A stretch of 64,000 nt of DNA from Chryseobacterium sp. YIM B08800 (GCF_026163565.1 NZ_JAPDKN010000030.1:30168-94167), one strand, 5' to 3'; positions 18,558 through 26,447 are shown, counted from the first letter of the stretch. Made by a program: numbers and translations. Notes: a model not told the origin generated them from the letters alone.

Positions 18558-18660
18558 TGAGTTAATTTGAAAATGTGCTAATTTGAAAATGCCATCACTG
18601 TATGTTTTAATTTTCAAGTTACTTAATTCTCAAATTTTCAAATTACCTAATTTTCAAATT
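18558..18660. repeat. Octamer hairpin element 2 (paaA/paaB)
   Basis: Left: TGAGTTAA, TTTGAAAA, TGTGCTAA, TTTGAAAA. Inverted right arm with TTTTCAAG/TTCTCAAA/TTTTCAAA units. Loop GCCATCACTGTATG resembles that of element 1. Confidence 0.85.
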
Positions 18661-18664
18661 AATT

Positions 18665-18946
18665 ATGGCAAATTTAGATATGTGGGAAGTGTTTATTCAG
18701 ACTAAACCGGGATTATCTCACAAACACGTTGGAATTGTACAGGCGCCAACAGCAGAAATGGCTTTGCAAAACGCAAGAGACGTTTATACAAGAAGAAAAG
18801 AGGGAACCTCTGTTTGGGTAGTTCCAAGTAAATATATTGTGACTTCGGAAGGGGTAGATAAAGAAGCTTTCTTCGATCCCGCTGATGACAAATTGTACCG
18901 TCATCCGACGTTCTACGATATTCCAAACGATGTAAAAAATATGTAA
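18665..18946 (+). CDS. paaB: 1,2-phenylacetyl-CoA epoxidase subunit B
   Basis: 93-aa small structural subunit that bridges the PaaAC heterodimers. Recognised by MWEVFIQTKPGLSHKHVGIVQAPTAEMALQNARDVYTRR and the C-terminal DKLYRHPTFYDIP. Complete, no insertion. Starts 4 nt after the right arm of element 2. Confidence 0.97.
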   Translation: MANLDMWEVFIQTKPGLSHKHVGIVQAPTAEMALQNARDVYTRRKEGTSVWVVPSKYIVTSEGVDKEAFFDPADDKLYRHPTFYDIPNDVKNM

Positions 18947-18959
18947 ACTAATTAATAAA

Positions 18960-19036
18960 TTTGAAAATGTGCTAATTTGAAAATGCCATGACTGTGTATT
19001 AATTTTCAAATTGCCTAATTTTCAAATTTTCAAATT
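18960..19036. repeat. Octamer hairpin element 3 (paaB/paaC)
   Basis: Left: TTTGAAAA, TGTGCTAA, TTTGAAAA. The right arm carries TTTTCAAA and TTAGGCAA-type units inverted. Loop CCATGACTGTGTATT. Confidence 0.85.
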
Positions 19037-19043
19037 ACAACAA

Positions 19044-19793
19044 ATGAACCCATTATATAATTATTTATTAAAACTAGCAGACGACAGTTTCATTATGGGA
19101 CAGCGTTTGTCTGCGTGGTGCGGTGAAGGTCCTTATTTAGAGGAAGATATTGCATTAACGAACATCGCATTGGATGAACTTGGGCAAGCGAATAACTTTT
19201 ACGTTTACGCTTCAAGATTGATCGATAACGGAAAAAGTGAAGATGATTTGGCTTTTTTAAGATACGAACACGAATATGTAAACGCGCACTGGACAGAACT
19301 TCCCAACGAAGATTATGCTCAGACGATTTTAAAAGTTTATGTTTTTTCGGTGTATCAGAAATTGATGTACGAAGCGTTATCAAACTCTGCGAATGAAGAA
19401 TTGTCTGCCATTGCTCAGAAGTCTTTGAAAGAAGTAAGATATCATTACACTCACGCTGCATCTTGGATGAAAATTTTCGCTCAGGGAACTGAAGAAAGTA
19501 AGTCTCGTTTAGAAAAAGCGATCGAAAATATTTGGGAATATACGAAAGGTTTATTCGCAAAAACAGAAGGAGAAGATGATTTAGTAGCTCTAAATATTGC
19601 TCCGAATTCAGACGCTCTTTACGAAGAATTTGTTGCCATTACAAAGAAAGATTTTGAAGGTTTTCAATTAGAATATCCTACAAATCCTTTCATGCAGCCA
19701 AAATCAAGAACAGGTTATCACACCGAATATTTCGGATTTATGCTTTGTGAATTGCAGTATATGCAGAGAGCATATCCGGGTTGTACGTGGTAA
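19044..19793 (+). CDS. paaC: 1,2-phenylacetyl-CoA epoxidase subunit C
   Basis: 249 aa from ATG 19044 (MNPLYNYLLKLADDSFI); the in-frame extension upstream runs into the repeat and is not coding. PaaC is the non-catalytic ferritin-like partner of PaaA. The family signature LADDSFIMGQRLSAWCGEGPYLEEDIALTNIALDELGQA is clear, and the C-terminus TEYFGFMLCELQYMQRAYPGCTW is intact. Confidence 0.96.
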   Translation: MNPLYNYLLKLADDSFIMGQRLSAWCGEGPYLEEDIALTNIALDELGQANNFYVYASRLIDNGKSEDDLAFLRYEHEYVNAHWTELPNEDYAQTILKVYVFSVYQKLMYEALSNSANEELSAIAQKSLKEVRYHYTHAASWMKIFAQGTEESKSRLEKAIENIWEYTKGLFAKTEGEDDLVALNIAPNSDALYEEFVAITKKDFEGFQLEYPTNPFMQPKSRTGYHTEYFGFMLCELQYMQRAYPGCTW

Positions 19794-19800
19794 AAATCAA

Positions 19801-19884
19801 TGAGTTAATTTGAAAATGTGCTAATTTGAAAATTTCGGACTGTTCTAAATTTTCAAATTACCCAAATTTTCAAATTTTCAAATT
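19801..19884. repeat. Octamer hairpin element 4 (paaC/paaD)
   Basis: Left: TGAGTTAA, TTTGAAAA, TGTGCTAA, TTTGAAAA. The right arm has three TTTTCAAA units. Loop TTTCGGACTGTTCTA. Confidence 0.85.
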
Positions 19885-19889
19885 AATAA

Positions 19890-20354
19890 ATGAAAAATCC
19901 TTTAGAAATATTAGAACTCATTCCCGATCCTGAAATTCCGGTAATCAATATCGTGGAGTTGGGCATTGTAAGAGAAGCGAAAATTACGAGCGAGAATTCT
20001 TGTGAAGTAACCATTACGCCGACTTATTCTGCCTGTCCCGCTATGTTTACCATTGAGGAAGACATCATGAAAATCATGAAAGAAAACGGTTGGGAAGCGA
20101 AAGTAGTGACCAAAATGTTTCCGATTTGGACAACAGATTGGTTGACGGATGAAGCGAGAGAAAAACTCCGTGTGTACGGAATTACACCGCCGGAAAAAGG
20201 AGCCGACGAACATCATATCGGGAAACCGAAAAAATGTCCACGTTGTGGTTCTATGAATTCAAAACAGATCAGCAGATTCGGGTCTACTTTATGTAAGGCT
20301 TCGTATCAATGTTTAGACTGTTTAGAGCCATTTGACTATTTTAAATGTCATTAA
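19890..20354 (+). CDS. paaD: 1,2-phenylacetyl-CoA epoxidase assembly protein D
   Basis: 154 aa: a DUF59/MIP18-like domain (LELIPDPEIPVINIVELGIVREA, TPTYSACPA) followed by a C-terminal zinc ribbon (CPRCGSMNSKQISRFGSTLCKASYQCLDCLEPFDYF). PaaD is thought to mature the iron-sulfur or di-iron centre of the epoxidase. Full length, between elements 4 and 5. Confidence 0.95.
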   Translation: MKNPLEILELIPDPEIPVINIVELGIVREAKITSENSCEVTITPTYSACPAMFTIEEDIMKIMKENGWEAKVVTKMFPIWTTDWLTDEAREKLRVYGITPPEKGADEHHIGKPKKCPRCGSMNSKQISRFGSTLCKASYQCLDCLEPFDYFKCH

Positions 20355-20358
20355 ATAA

Positions 20359-20440
20359 TTTGAAAATGTGTAAATTTGAGAATGAGCTAATTAATAATAA
20401 TTACTTTAAAAACATTTTCAAATTCTCTAATTTTCAAATT
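20359..20440. repeat. Octamer hairpin element 5 (paaD/paaG)
   Basis: Left: TTTGAAAA, TGTGTAAA, TTTGAGAA, TGAGCTAA. Right, reverse-complemented: TTTGAAAA, TTAGAGAA, TTTGAAAA. AT-rich loop. Confidence 0.85.
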
Positions 20441-20455
20441 AAAAAATTATAACCT

Positions 20456-21256
20456 ATGTACACACAACTTGATATTGAATCGCATTTTGACGGAAAGCTT
20501 AAAATTGCTTACCTCAATCAGCCTGAAACTATGAATGCGCTTACAAAGCCATCTTTGGGAGATTTAAAAGATTTTATTAAAGAATGTAGCGATGATCCTA
20601 CGGTAAGATGTGTGGCGATTTCAGGACGAGGAAGAGCCTTTTGTTCTGGTCAGAACTTAGATGATGCATTTGTTCAGGGGAGCGAGCATCATGATAACGA
20701 CATCATCAGAAGAATTGTAACAGATTATTATAATCCTTTGGTGCTTGAGATTACACGTTGTAAAAAACCTGTAGTTGCATTAGTAAATGGTCCGGCTGTA
20801 GGAGCAGGAGCAATGTTAGCCTTAATTTGTGACTTCGTTTTAGCGAGTAATAAAGCGTATTTCTCTCAGGCATTTTCAAATATTGGATTAATTCCTGATA
20901 CGGGTGGAACTTATTTCTTACCTAAATTACTGGGAAGACAATTGGCCAATTATTTAGCATTTACAGGAAAAAAATTATCTGCTGAAGAATCAAAAGCTTA
21001 TGGTTTGGTAGCTGAGGTTTTCACTGAAGAAGAATTCAATTCAAAATCAATGGAAATTTTAGAAAAAGTATCCAATATGCCGACTGTTGGTTTAAAATTA
21101 ACAAAAAAAGCATTTGCCAACTCGTACGATAATACATTAAAAGAACAATTGGAACTGGAAGGCGATCTACAACAGGAAGCAGCAGAAACAGAAGACTTCA
21201 AAGAAGGAGTACAAGCATTTTTAGAAAAAAGAAAACCTAATTATAAAGGAAGATAA
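20456..21256 (+). CDS. paaG: Epoxyphenylacetyl-CoA isomerase (crotonase family)
   Basis: 266-aa crotonase-fold enzyme converting ring-1,2-epoxyphenylacetyl-CoA to oxepin-CoA. CoA/oxyanion region SGRGRAFCSGQNLDDA (56-71) and GPAVGAGAML (112-121). The catalytic position is aspartate (D148 in LIPDTGGTYFLP) and the other hydratase Glu is absent, as in PaaG isomerases rather than hydratases. Placement after paaD supports PaaG. A dedicated paaF hydratase is not adjacent; the crotonase at 33355 might serve, but this is speculative. Confidence 0.9.
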   Translation: MYTQLDIESHFDGKLKIAYLNQPETMNALTKPSLGDLKDFIKECSDDPTVRCVAISGRGRAFCSGQNLDDAFVQGSEHHDNDIIRRIVTDYYNPLVLEITRCKKPVVALVNGPAVGAGAMLALICDFVLASNKAYFSQAFSNIGLIPDTGGTYFLPKLLGRQLANYLAFTGKKLSAEESKAYGLVAEVFTEEEFNSKSMEILEKVSNMPTVGLKLTKKAFANSYDNTLKEQLELEGDLQQEAAETEDFKEGVQAFLEKRKPNYKGR

Positions 21257-21260
21257 TCAA

Positions 21261-21291
21261 TTTGAAAATGAATTAATTTGAGAATTTGAAA
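21261..21291. repeat. Octamer element 6, left arm before the four-helix-bundle gene
   Basis: Octamers TTTGAAAA, TGAATTAA, TTTGAGAA, TTTGAAAA run straight into the next unit, whose first bases are the start codon of the four-helix-bundle gene. Confidence 0.85.
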
Positions 21292-21645
21292 ATGAGAAAT
21301 GACAAAGAAAATATTATTGTAAATAAGACTTTCGACTTTGCATTGAACATTATTGAATTTTCGGAAGATTTATATGAGGCTAAAAGATTTCCTTTAGCAA
21401 ATCAGATTTTTAAATCAGGAACTTCGATTGGGGCAAATGTAAGAGAAGCTCAAAATGCAGAAAGTAAGGCAGATTTTATTCATAAATTAAAAATCGCTGC
21501 GAAAGAAGCTGATGAAACGGAATATTGGCTTTTACTGTGTTTAAAATCTCCACATCTCAAATCTCCAAACGAAAAATTAATTTCCGATTTAAAAGAGATA
21601 TTATTAATTCTGTCTAAAATTATTTCAAGTTCCAAGTTTAAATAA
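21292..21645 (+). CDS. Four-helix-bundle protein (S23/IVP family) in the loop of an octamer element
   Basis: 117 aa from ATG 21292. Family hallmarks: FDFALNIIEFSEDLYEAKRFPLANQIFKSGTSIGANVREAQNAESKADFIHKLKIAAKEADETEYWLLL. The family was first seen as proteins encoded in intervening sequences of 23S rRNA and is structurally related to Avd proteins of diversity-generating retroelements; most copies have no known function. It has no role in phenylacetate breakdown and splits paaG from paaH. The arms abut the ORF: the start codon lies in the left array and the stop touches TTTTCAAA of the right array. Probably the protein of the repeat element rather than of the operon. Confidence 0.9.
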   Translation: MRNDKENIIVNKTFDFALNIIEFSEDLYEAKRFPLANQIFKSGTSIGANVREAQNAESKADFIHKLKIAAKEADETEYWLLLCLKSPHLKSPNEKLISDLKEILLILSKIISSSKFK

Positions 21646-21677
21646 TTTTCAAATTAGCTCATTTTCAAATTTTCAAA
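21646..21677. repeat. Octamer element 6, right arm after the four-helix-bundle gene
   Basis: TTTTCAAA begins 1 nt after the stop codon. Reverse-complemented units: TTTGAAAA, TTTGAAAA, TGAGCTAA, TTTGAAAA. Confidence 0.85.
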
Positions 21678-21685
21678 TTTAATAT

Positions 21686-22819
21686 ATGAACGTAGGAATT
21701 ATCGGTGCCGGAACAATGGGAATCGGCATTGCACAAGTAGCCGCGACGAACGGATGCAAAGTTTGGGTCTACGACGCCAACGCAAAACAAGTAGAAACGG
21801 CAACCGTAGGTTTGGAAAAAACATTGACCAAATTGGTTGATAAACAAAAAATTTCAGCAGAAAAAATGACTGAAATTTTATCTAACATTTCCATTGCTAC
21901 AGAACTGAAGGACTTCAAAGATTGCGAATTGGTAATTGAAGCCATCATCGAAAACAAAGAAATTAAAACCAAAGTTTTCACAGAATTAGAGAAACACGTT
22001 TCAGAAAGCTGTGTAATTGGTTCAAACACATCATCTATTTCTATCACCTCTTTGGGTGCGGAATTACAAAAACCGGAGCGTTTCATCGGGATTCACTTTT
22101 TCAATCCAGCTCCTTTGATGCCTTTAGTTGAGGTTATTCCATCTTTATTAACAGAAAAATCTTTGGCGGAAAAAATCTACAATCTCATGAAAGATTGGGG
22201 TAAAACTCCGGTTATTGCTAAAGATATTCCAGGATTTATTGTTAACAGAATTGCTCGTCCTTACTATGGGGAAGGTTTGAGGATTGTTGAAGAAAATATC
22301 GCAACGATAGAACAAGTTGATGATGCCATGAAAACAATCGGAAACTTCAAAATGGGTCCCTTTGAGTTAATGGATTTAATTGGAGTTGATGTGAATTTCT
22401 CGGTAACAAAAACGGTTTACAACGAATATTTCTACGACCCAAAATACAAACCGTCACTTCTTCAGCAAAGAATGTCTGAAGCAAAACTTCACGGCAGGAA
22501 AACAGGAAAAGGCTTCTATGATTATAGTGAAGATGCTGTAAAACCTGTTGCTCAAAAAGATGAAGCTCTTTATCAACAAATATTTTTAAGAATTATTTCA
22601 ATGCTGATTAATGAAGCGGTTGAAGCAAAAAGATTAGGTGTTGCAAATGATGAAGATCTAGAATTGGCAATGCAAAAAGGAGTTAATTATCCAAAAGGAT
22701 TATTAGCTTGGGGAAAAGAGATCGGATATGCAAAGATTTCCGAAACCCTGCAAAGTCTTTACGAAGAATATCAGGAAGAAAGATACAGACAAAGCCCGTT
22801 ACTACGCAAATTGAATTAG
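21686..22819 (+). CDS. paaH: 3-hydroxyadipyl-CoA dehydrogenase
   Basis: 377 aa: N-terminal Rossmann motif GAGTMG (7-12), the catalytic-domain segment GIHFFNPAPLMPLVEVI, IVNRIARPYYGEGLRIVEE, and C-terminal HCDH helices. It oxidises 3-hydroxyadipyl-CoA to 3-oxoadipyl-CoA with NAD+. Shorter than the roughly 475-aa enterobacterial PaaH, with most of the second C-terminal domain lacking, which is common in single-domain homologues. Between octamer elements 6 and 7. Confidence 0.92.
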   Translation: MNVGIIGAGTMGIGIAQVAATNGCKVWVYDANAKQVETATVGLEKTLTKLVDKQKISAEKMTEILSNISIATELKDFKDCELVIEAIIENKEIKTKVFTELEKHVSESCVIGSNTSSISITSLGAELQKPERFIGIHFFNPAPLMPLVEVIPSLLTEKSLAEKIYNLMKDWGKTPVIAKDIPGFIVNRIARPYYGEGLRIVEENIATIEQVDDAMKTIGNFKMGPFELMDLIGVDVNFSVTKTVYNEYFYDPKYKPSLLQQRMSEAKLHGRKTGKGFYDYSEDAVKPVAQKDEALYQQIFLRIISMLINEAVEAKRLGVANDEDLELAMQKGVNYPKGLLAWGKEIGYAKISETLQSLYEEYQEERYRQSPLLRKLN

Positions 22820-22823
22820 ACAA

Positions 22824-22902
22824 TTTGAAAATGTGCTAATTTGAAAATTGATTAACACAGGTTTCCATTTTCAAATTCTCAAATTTATTTCATTTTCAAA
22901 TT
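22824..22902. repeat. Octamer hairpin element 7 (paaH/22909)
   Basis: Left: TTTGAAAA, TGTGCTAA, TTTGAAAA, TTGATTAA. The right arm, reverse-complemented, has TTTGAAAA, TGAAATAA, a 1-nt slip, TTTGAGAA, TTTGAAAA. Confidence 0.8.
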
Positions 22903-22908
22903 AATATT

Positions 22909-23223
22909 ATGGATATAGATGGATTTCGCGCCGAGTTAGAAACAAGGCTTCTCATTGAAAAAGAATATTTAATTCAGGAACTTTCTTCAATAGATGATGA
23001 AAAAGAAAAACTTGATTTGTTAGGAAGATTTAATGAAAAATATAAAGAGCTGATTAAAAGAATTGCCAATGAAGACGGTATAGATTTAAGTGCTCCTTAT
23101 CCAGCTGAAGATCCATCAAATTCAGAAAATCTTTCATATGGACAGATCATTCTTGGCAAAACTATGAGTGTTTACGACAAATTGGCTGATGAATTATATG
23201 AAAAATTAACAAGTAAAAATTAA
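22909..23223 (+). CDS. Small uncharacterised protein in the paa operon
   Basis: 104 aa, acidic and helical (MDIDGFRAELETRLLIEKEYLIQELSSIDDEKEKLDLLGRF), with a middle SAPYPAEDPSNSENLSYGQIILGKTMSVYDKLADELYEKL. No signal peptide or membrane segment. I do not recognise a family. Only 2 nt from paaI, so surely co-translated. It may be an accessory of the pathway, but nothing in the sequence shows how. Confidence 0.8.
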   Translation: MDIDGFRAELETRLLIEKEYLIQELSSIDDEKEKLDLLGRFNEKYKELIKRIANEDGIDLSAPYPAEDPSNSENLSYGQIILGKTMSVYDKLADELYEKLTSKN

Positions 23224-23225
23224 AA

Positions 23226-23639
23226 ATGAATCCAAGACAGGTTGTAGATTATATGATGGAGAAGGATTATTTCTCCCAATTTTTAGGAATTAAAATCATT
23301 GATATTAAAGAAAATTATTCTTTGATTGAAATGCAAATTACAAAACAAATGCTTAATGGATTAGGTACTGTTCATGGTGGAGTAACCTTTGCTTTTGCAG
23401 ATTCAGCATTTGCTTTTTCCTCAAATAATGACGGAAATGCAGCAGTGGCTTTAAGTGTAACCATCAATTTTACCAAAGCGGGAAGAGAAGGTGATCTATT
23501 CAGAGCCGAAAGTGTTTTGGTAAATAACACCAGAAAAACGGCAATCTACGATATTAACATCACCAATCAGAACAAAGAATTGGTTGCGAAATTTGTGGGG
23601 ACAGTCTATAAAATCGGAAAAAAAGTAACAGAATTATAA
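23226..23639 (+). CDS. paaI: Hydroxyphenylacetyl-CoA thioesterase PaaI (hotdog fold)
   Basis: 137 aa. Hotdog thioesterase with GLGTVHGGVTFAFADSAFAF: HGG at 50-52 and the likely catalytic D59. PaaI releases CoA from dead-end or stalled ring-hydroxylated intermediates. Located within the cluster between the small protein and paaJ. Confidence 0.93.
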   Translation: MNPRQVVDYMMEKDYFSQFLGIKIIDIKENYSLIEMQITKQMLNGLGTVHGGVTFAFADSAFAFSSNNDGNAAVALSVTINFTKAGREGDLFRAESVLVNNTRKTAIYDINITNQNKELVAKFVGTVYKIGKKVTEL

Positions 23640-23640
23640 A

Positions 23641-23729
23641 TTTGAAAATTTGGAAATGAGGCAATTTGAAAATTATTTTTTAATGCTTTATTTCATTTTC
23701 AAATTCTCAAATTAACACATTTTCAAATT
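23641..23729. repeat. Octamer hairpin element 8 (paaI/paaJ)
   Basis: Left: TTTGAAAA, TTTGGAAA, TGAGGCAA, TTTGAAAA. The right arm has TTTTCAAA, TTCTCAAA, TTTTCAAA. Ends 7 nt before the paaJ ATG. Confidence 0.85.
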
Positions 23730-23736
23730 AAATAAA

Positions 23737-24945
23737 ATGAACAACGTATACATCATAGATTACATCAGAACTCCTGTTTCAAAATTAAGCGGAGGTCTTT
23801 CAGAAGTTAGAGCAGATGATTTGGCAGCAATTGTTTTAAAAGAAATTGTTGCAAGAAATCCTGAAGTTCCTGTTGAGGAAATTGAGGACGTTATTTTCGG
23901 GTGTGCAAACCAAGCCGGTGAAGATAACAGAAATGTAGCAAGAATGGGACTTTTATTGGCTGGTCTTCCTTATAAGATCGGAGGTGAAACGGTAAACAGA
24001 TTGTGCGCTTCAGGAATGTCTGCAGTGGCAAATGCTTTCCGTTCGATTGCTGCAGGAGAAGGTGAAATTTACATCGCAGGTGGAGTTGAGCATATGACCC
24101 GTTCTCCTTATGTGATGTCAAAACCTAGTACTGCTTTTGGTAGAGATAGTCAGATGTTTGATACTACTTTCGGATGGAGATTTGTCAACCCGAAAATGAA
24201 AGAAATGTATGGTGTTGATGCAATGGGCAACACTGCTGAAAATTTAGCAGAAATGCACAACATCAGCCGTGAAGACCAGGACAAATTTGCCCTTTGGTCT
24301 CAACAAAAAGCGACTAAAGCTCAGGAAAGCGGAAGATTGGCGGAAGAAATTGTGAAAGTTGAAATTCTACAAAAAAAAGGCGAAACGAAAATTTTTGATA
24401 AAGACGAATTCATCAAGCCAACTTCTTCAATGGAAGGATTAGGAAAACTTCGTCCAGCTTTCAGAAAAGAAGGCGGAACTGTAACAGCAGGAAACGCTTC
24501 AGGGATGAACGACGGAGCTGCAGCTTTAATTCTCGCAAGTGAAGAAGCGGTAAAAAAATATGGTTTAAAACCAAAAGCTAAAATATTAGGCTCTGCTGTT
24601 GCCGGTGTTGAACCAAGAATCATGGGAATCGGTCCTGTTGAAGCGACTCAGAAATTATTAAAAAGACTGAATCTTTCATTAGACGATATGGATATCATTG
24701 AGTTGAACGAAGCGTTTGCAGCTCAGGCTTTAGCGGTAACGAGAACTTTAGGCTTGCAAGATGACGATTCAAGAATCAATCCGAATGGAGGAGCGATTGC
24801 AATCGGTCATCCACTTGGAGTTTCTGGAGCAAGAATCGTCGGTTCTGCAGCAATTGAACTTCAAAAACAAAATAAAAAATATGCATTATGTACGCTTTGT
24901 ATTGGTGTCGGACAAGGTTATGCAATGGTAATAGAAAGAGTTTAA
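23737..24945 (+). CDS. paaJ: 3-oxoadipyl-CoA/3-oxo-5,6-dehydrosuberyl-CoA thiolase
   Basis: 402-aa thiolase II. Nucleophile C90 (NRLCASGMSAV), H358 (AIGHPLGVSGAR) and second Cys C388 (TLCIGVGQG). It cleaves 3-oxo-dehydrosuberyl-CoA and 3-oxoadipyl-CoA to acetyl-CoA and succinyl-CoA products, the last step of the pathway. Complete; start ATG 8 nt after octamer element 8. Confidence 0.95.
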   Translation: MNNVYIIDYIRTPVSKLSGGLSEVRADDLAAIVLKEIVARNPEVPVEEIEDVIFGCANQAGEDNRNVARMGLLLAGLPYKIGGETVNRLCASGMSAVANAFRSIAAGEGEIYIAGGVEHMTRSPYVMSKPSTAFGRDSQMFDTTFGWRFVNPKMKEMYGVDAMGNTAENLAEMHNISREDQDKFALWSQQKATKAQESGRLAEEIVKVEILQKKGETKIFDKDEFIKPTSSMEGLGKLRPAFRKEGGTVTAGNASGMNDGAAALILASEEAVKKYGLKPKAKILGSAVAGVEPRIMGIGPVEATQKLLKRLNLSLDDMDIIELNEAFAAQALAVTRTLGLQDDDSRINPNGGAIAIGHPLGVSGARIVGSAAIELQKQNKKYALCTLCIGVGQGYAMVIERV

Positions 24946-25018
24946 TTTGAAAATGAGTTAATTTGAGAATTTGAAAATGTTTAAGGATGTCATCAATTTT
25001 CAAATTAGTTCATTAAAT
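24946..25018. repeat. Octamer element 9, left arm and first part of right arm (paaJ/paaY)
   Basis: Left: TTTGAAAA, TGAGTTAA, TTTGAGAA, TTTGAAAA. Right part, reverse-complemented: TGAACTAA, TTTGAAAA. The rest of the right arm is displaced to 25138 by an insertion. Confidence 0.8.
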
Positions 25019-25033
25019 TAACGTTTAGCCTTG

Positions 25034-25130
25034 GCTGAGTGAAATCGAAGATTCGACGAAGTCAAACGCCTTTGCGAACGAAAAATATGCATGAAAATTT
25101 TCAAAAAAGCTTTGCAGACTTTGCGTTAAA
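25034..25130. repeat. Nested dispersed repeat inside octamer element 9
   Basis: 25034-25088 is the second copy of the 55-bp sequence at 12993-13047 (two substitutions), followed by CTTTGCAGA, CTTTGCGTT 9-mers. It interrupts the right arm of element 9. Confidence 0.75.
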
Positions 25131-25137
25131 AATAATT

Positions 25138-25169
25138 TTTAAATTAACTCATTCTCAAATTCTCAAATT
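25138..25169. repeat. Octamer element 9, remainder of right arm
   Basis: Reverse-complemented units TTTGAGAA, TTTGAGAA, TGAGTTAA; ends 6 nt before the paaY ATG. Confidence 0.8.
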
Positions 25170-25175
25170 AAAATT

Positions 25176-25769
25176 ATGAATATTTACTCATATCACGGCA
25201 TTCGCCCCATCATCAAACCTTCTGCTTATATTCATCCACAAGCGGTAATTATTGGAAATGTAGAGATTGGTGAAGAAGTTTATATCGGTCCCAATGCGGT
25301 AATTCGTGGCGATTGGGGTAAAATTATCATTAAAGACGGTGCAAATGTTCAGGAAAACTGTACGCTTCATGTTTTTCCGGGTATTGAAACGATTTTGGAA
25401 GAATCTGCACACATCGGTCACGGTGCGATTATTCATTCCGGACATATCGGAAGAAACTGTTTGGTTGGAATGAATGCTGTTGTAATGGATAAAGCAGTTA
25501 TCGGTGATGAATGTATTATCGGAGCATTGGCTTTTGTTCCTGCGAATTTCAAATGTGATGCACGAAAATTAATCGTTGGAAGTCCTGCGAAAATTATCCG
25601 TGATGTTTCTGATGAAATGATTAAATGGAAAACGGAAGGAACAAAATTGTATCAGGAATTGGCAAGAGAAGGAAAAGACGCTATTCTTCCTTGTGAACCG
25701 TTTACAGAATATGTTCAGCAGATTCCTACAAAAGTTGTTGATTACAGCATTTGGGATGATGTGAAATAG
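25176..25769 (+). CDS. paaY: Gamma-carbonic-anhydrase-like hexapeptide protein PaaY
   Basis: 197 aa, left-handed beta-helix made of hexapeptide repeats (VIIGNVEIGEEVYIGPNAVIRGD, NCTLHVFPG, SAHIGHGAIIHSGHIGRNCLVGMNAVVMD). Metal-binding histidines fit the H...HxxxxH pattern. PaaY has been described as a thioesterase or repair enzyme for spontaneous oxepin-CoA products. The last pathway gene of the continuous cluster. Followed by a RAYT palindrome that may also end transcription. Confidence 0.88.
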   Translation: MNIYSYHGIRPIIKPSAYIHPQAVIIGNVEIGEEVYIGPNAVIRGDWGKIIIKDGANVQENCTLHVFPGIETILEESAHIGHGAIIHSGHIGRNCLVGMNAVVMDKAVIGDECIIGALAFVPANFKCDARKLIVGSPAKIIRDVSDEMIKWKTEGTKLYQELAREGKDAILPCEPFTEYVQQIPTKVVDYSIWDDVK

Positions 25770-25786
25770 TTTAAAATATATCCAAA

Positions 25787-25820
25787 CCTAACGGGTTTCT
25801 AAAACCCGTTAGGTTTTAAA
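25787..25820. repeat. REP palindrome left of the RAYT pseudogene
   Basis: CCTAACGGGTTT-CT-AAAACCCGTTAGG, a near-perfect hairpin. The twin at 26448-26479 differs in the loop. Confidence 0.85.
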
Positions 25821-25851
25821 AAAAGTCTAGTTTTAAGATATATAACATAAA

Positions 25852-26428
25852 ATGATTAACACAGAAAATTTTGAATTTGATTCTGTTTATCACATTTTTT
25901 CTCATGTAAATGGGAAAGAATTAATTTTCCGTGAAGAAACAAACTATCAATTTTTTCTAAAGCAGTTAGATAAATATATTATTCCAATTGCAGATATTTA
26001 TGCCTATTATTTGCTACCGAATCATTTTCATTTGTTATTAAGATTTAAAAATATTGAGGATATAAATGTTGAAGACGAGCATCGGTCTTTAATGAAAAAC
26101 TTTGGTAATTTTCTTAATTCATATGCTAAAGCATTTAATAAAAAGTATAGCCGCAAAGGCGCACTTTTCCTTAATGCGGTAAAACGAAAGAATAATAGAT
26201 GAGAAATATTTACTGAAAGTTTTGCATTATATCCATAATAATCCTGTCAATCATGGATTTGTAAATGAAATTGATCAATGGAAGCATTCTTCATATAATT
26301 CATATCTGAATCTTGAAAAAGATAGTAAATTGAATAGAACAGAGATTATGCAATATTTTGATTCATTAGAGATATTTAGAAATTTTCATCAATCCAATAT
26401 TGAATATGATTTCTTAGATTTTGAATAA
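25852..26428 (+). pseudogene. Frameshifted REP-associated tyrosine transposase (RAYT)
   Basis: Frame 1 (25852-26202) encodes the Y1 transposase N-terminus with the metal-binding HxH in YYLLPNHFHLLLRF. The C-terminal part (from about 26190 in the +1 frame) reads DEKYLLKVLHYIHNNPVNHGF, where the Tyr of YIHNN is the expected nucleophile. One net base change between about 26180 and 26195 separates the frames, so no complete enzyme is made unless this is a sequencing error. I see no obvious slippery heptamer. Flanked on both sides by the same REP palindrome. Confidence 0.85.
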
Positions 26429-26447
26429 TTGTTAGTAAATTAAATCA

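Noticed and set aside
18558..18660. Octamer hairpins as ordinary terminators
   Set aside because: No T tract follows and essential downstream pathway genes depend on read-through; other roles fit better.
26222..26428. 68-aa frame as a separate gene
   Set aside because: It is the out-of-frame C-terminus of the RAYT pseudogene, not an independent gene.
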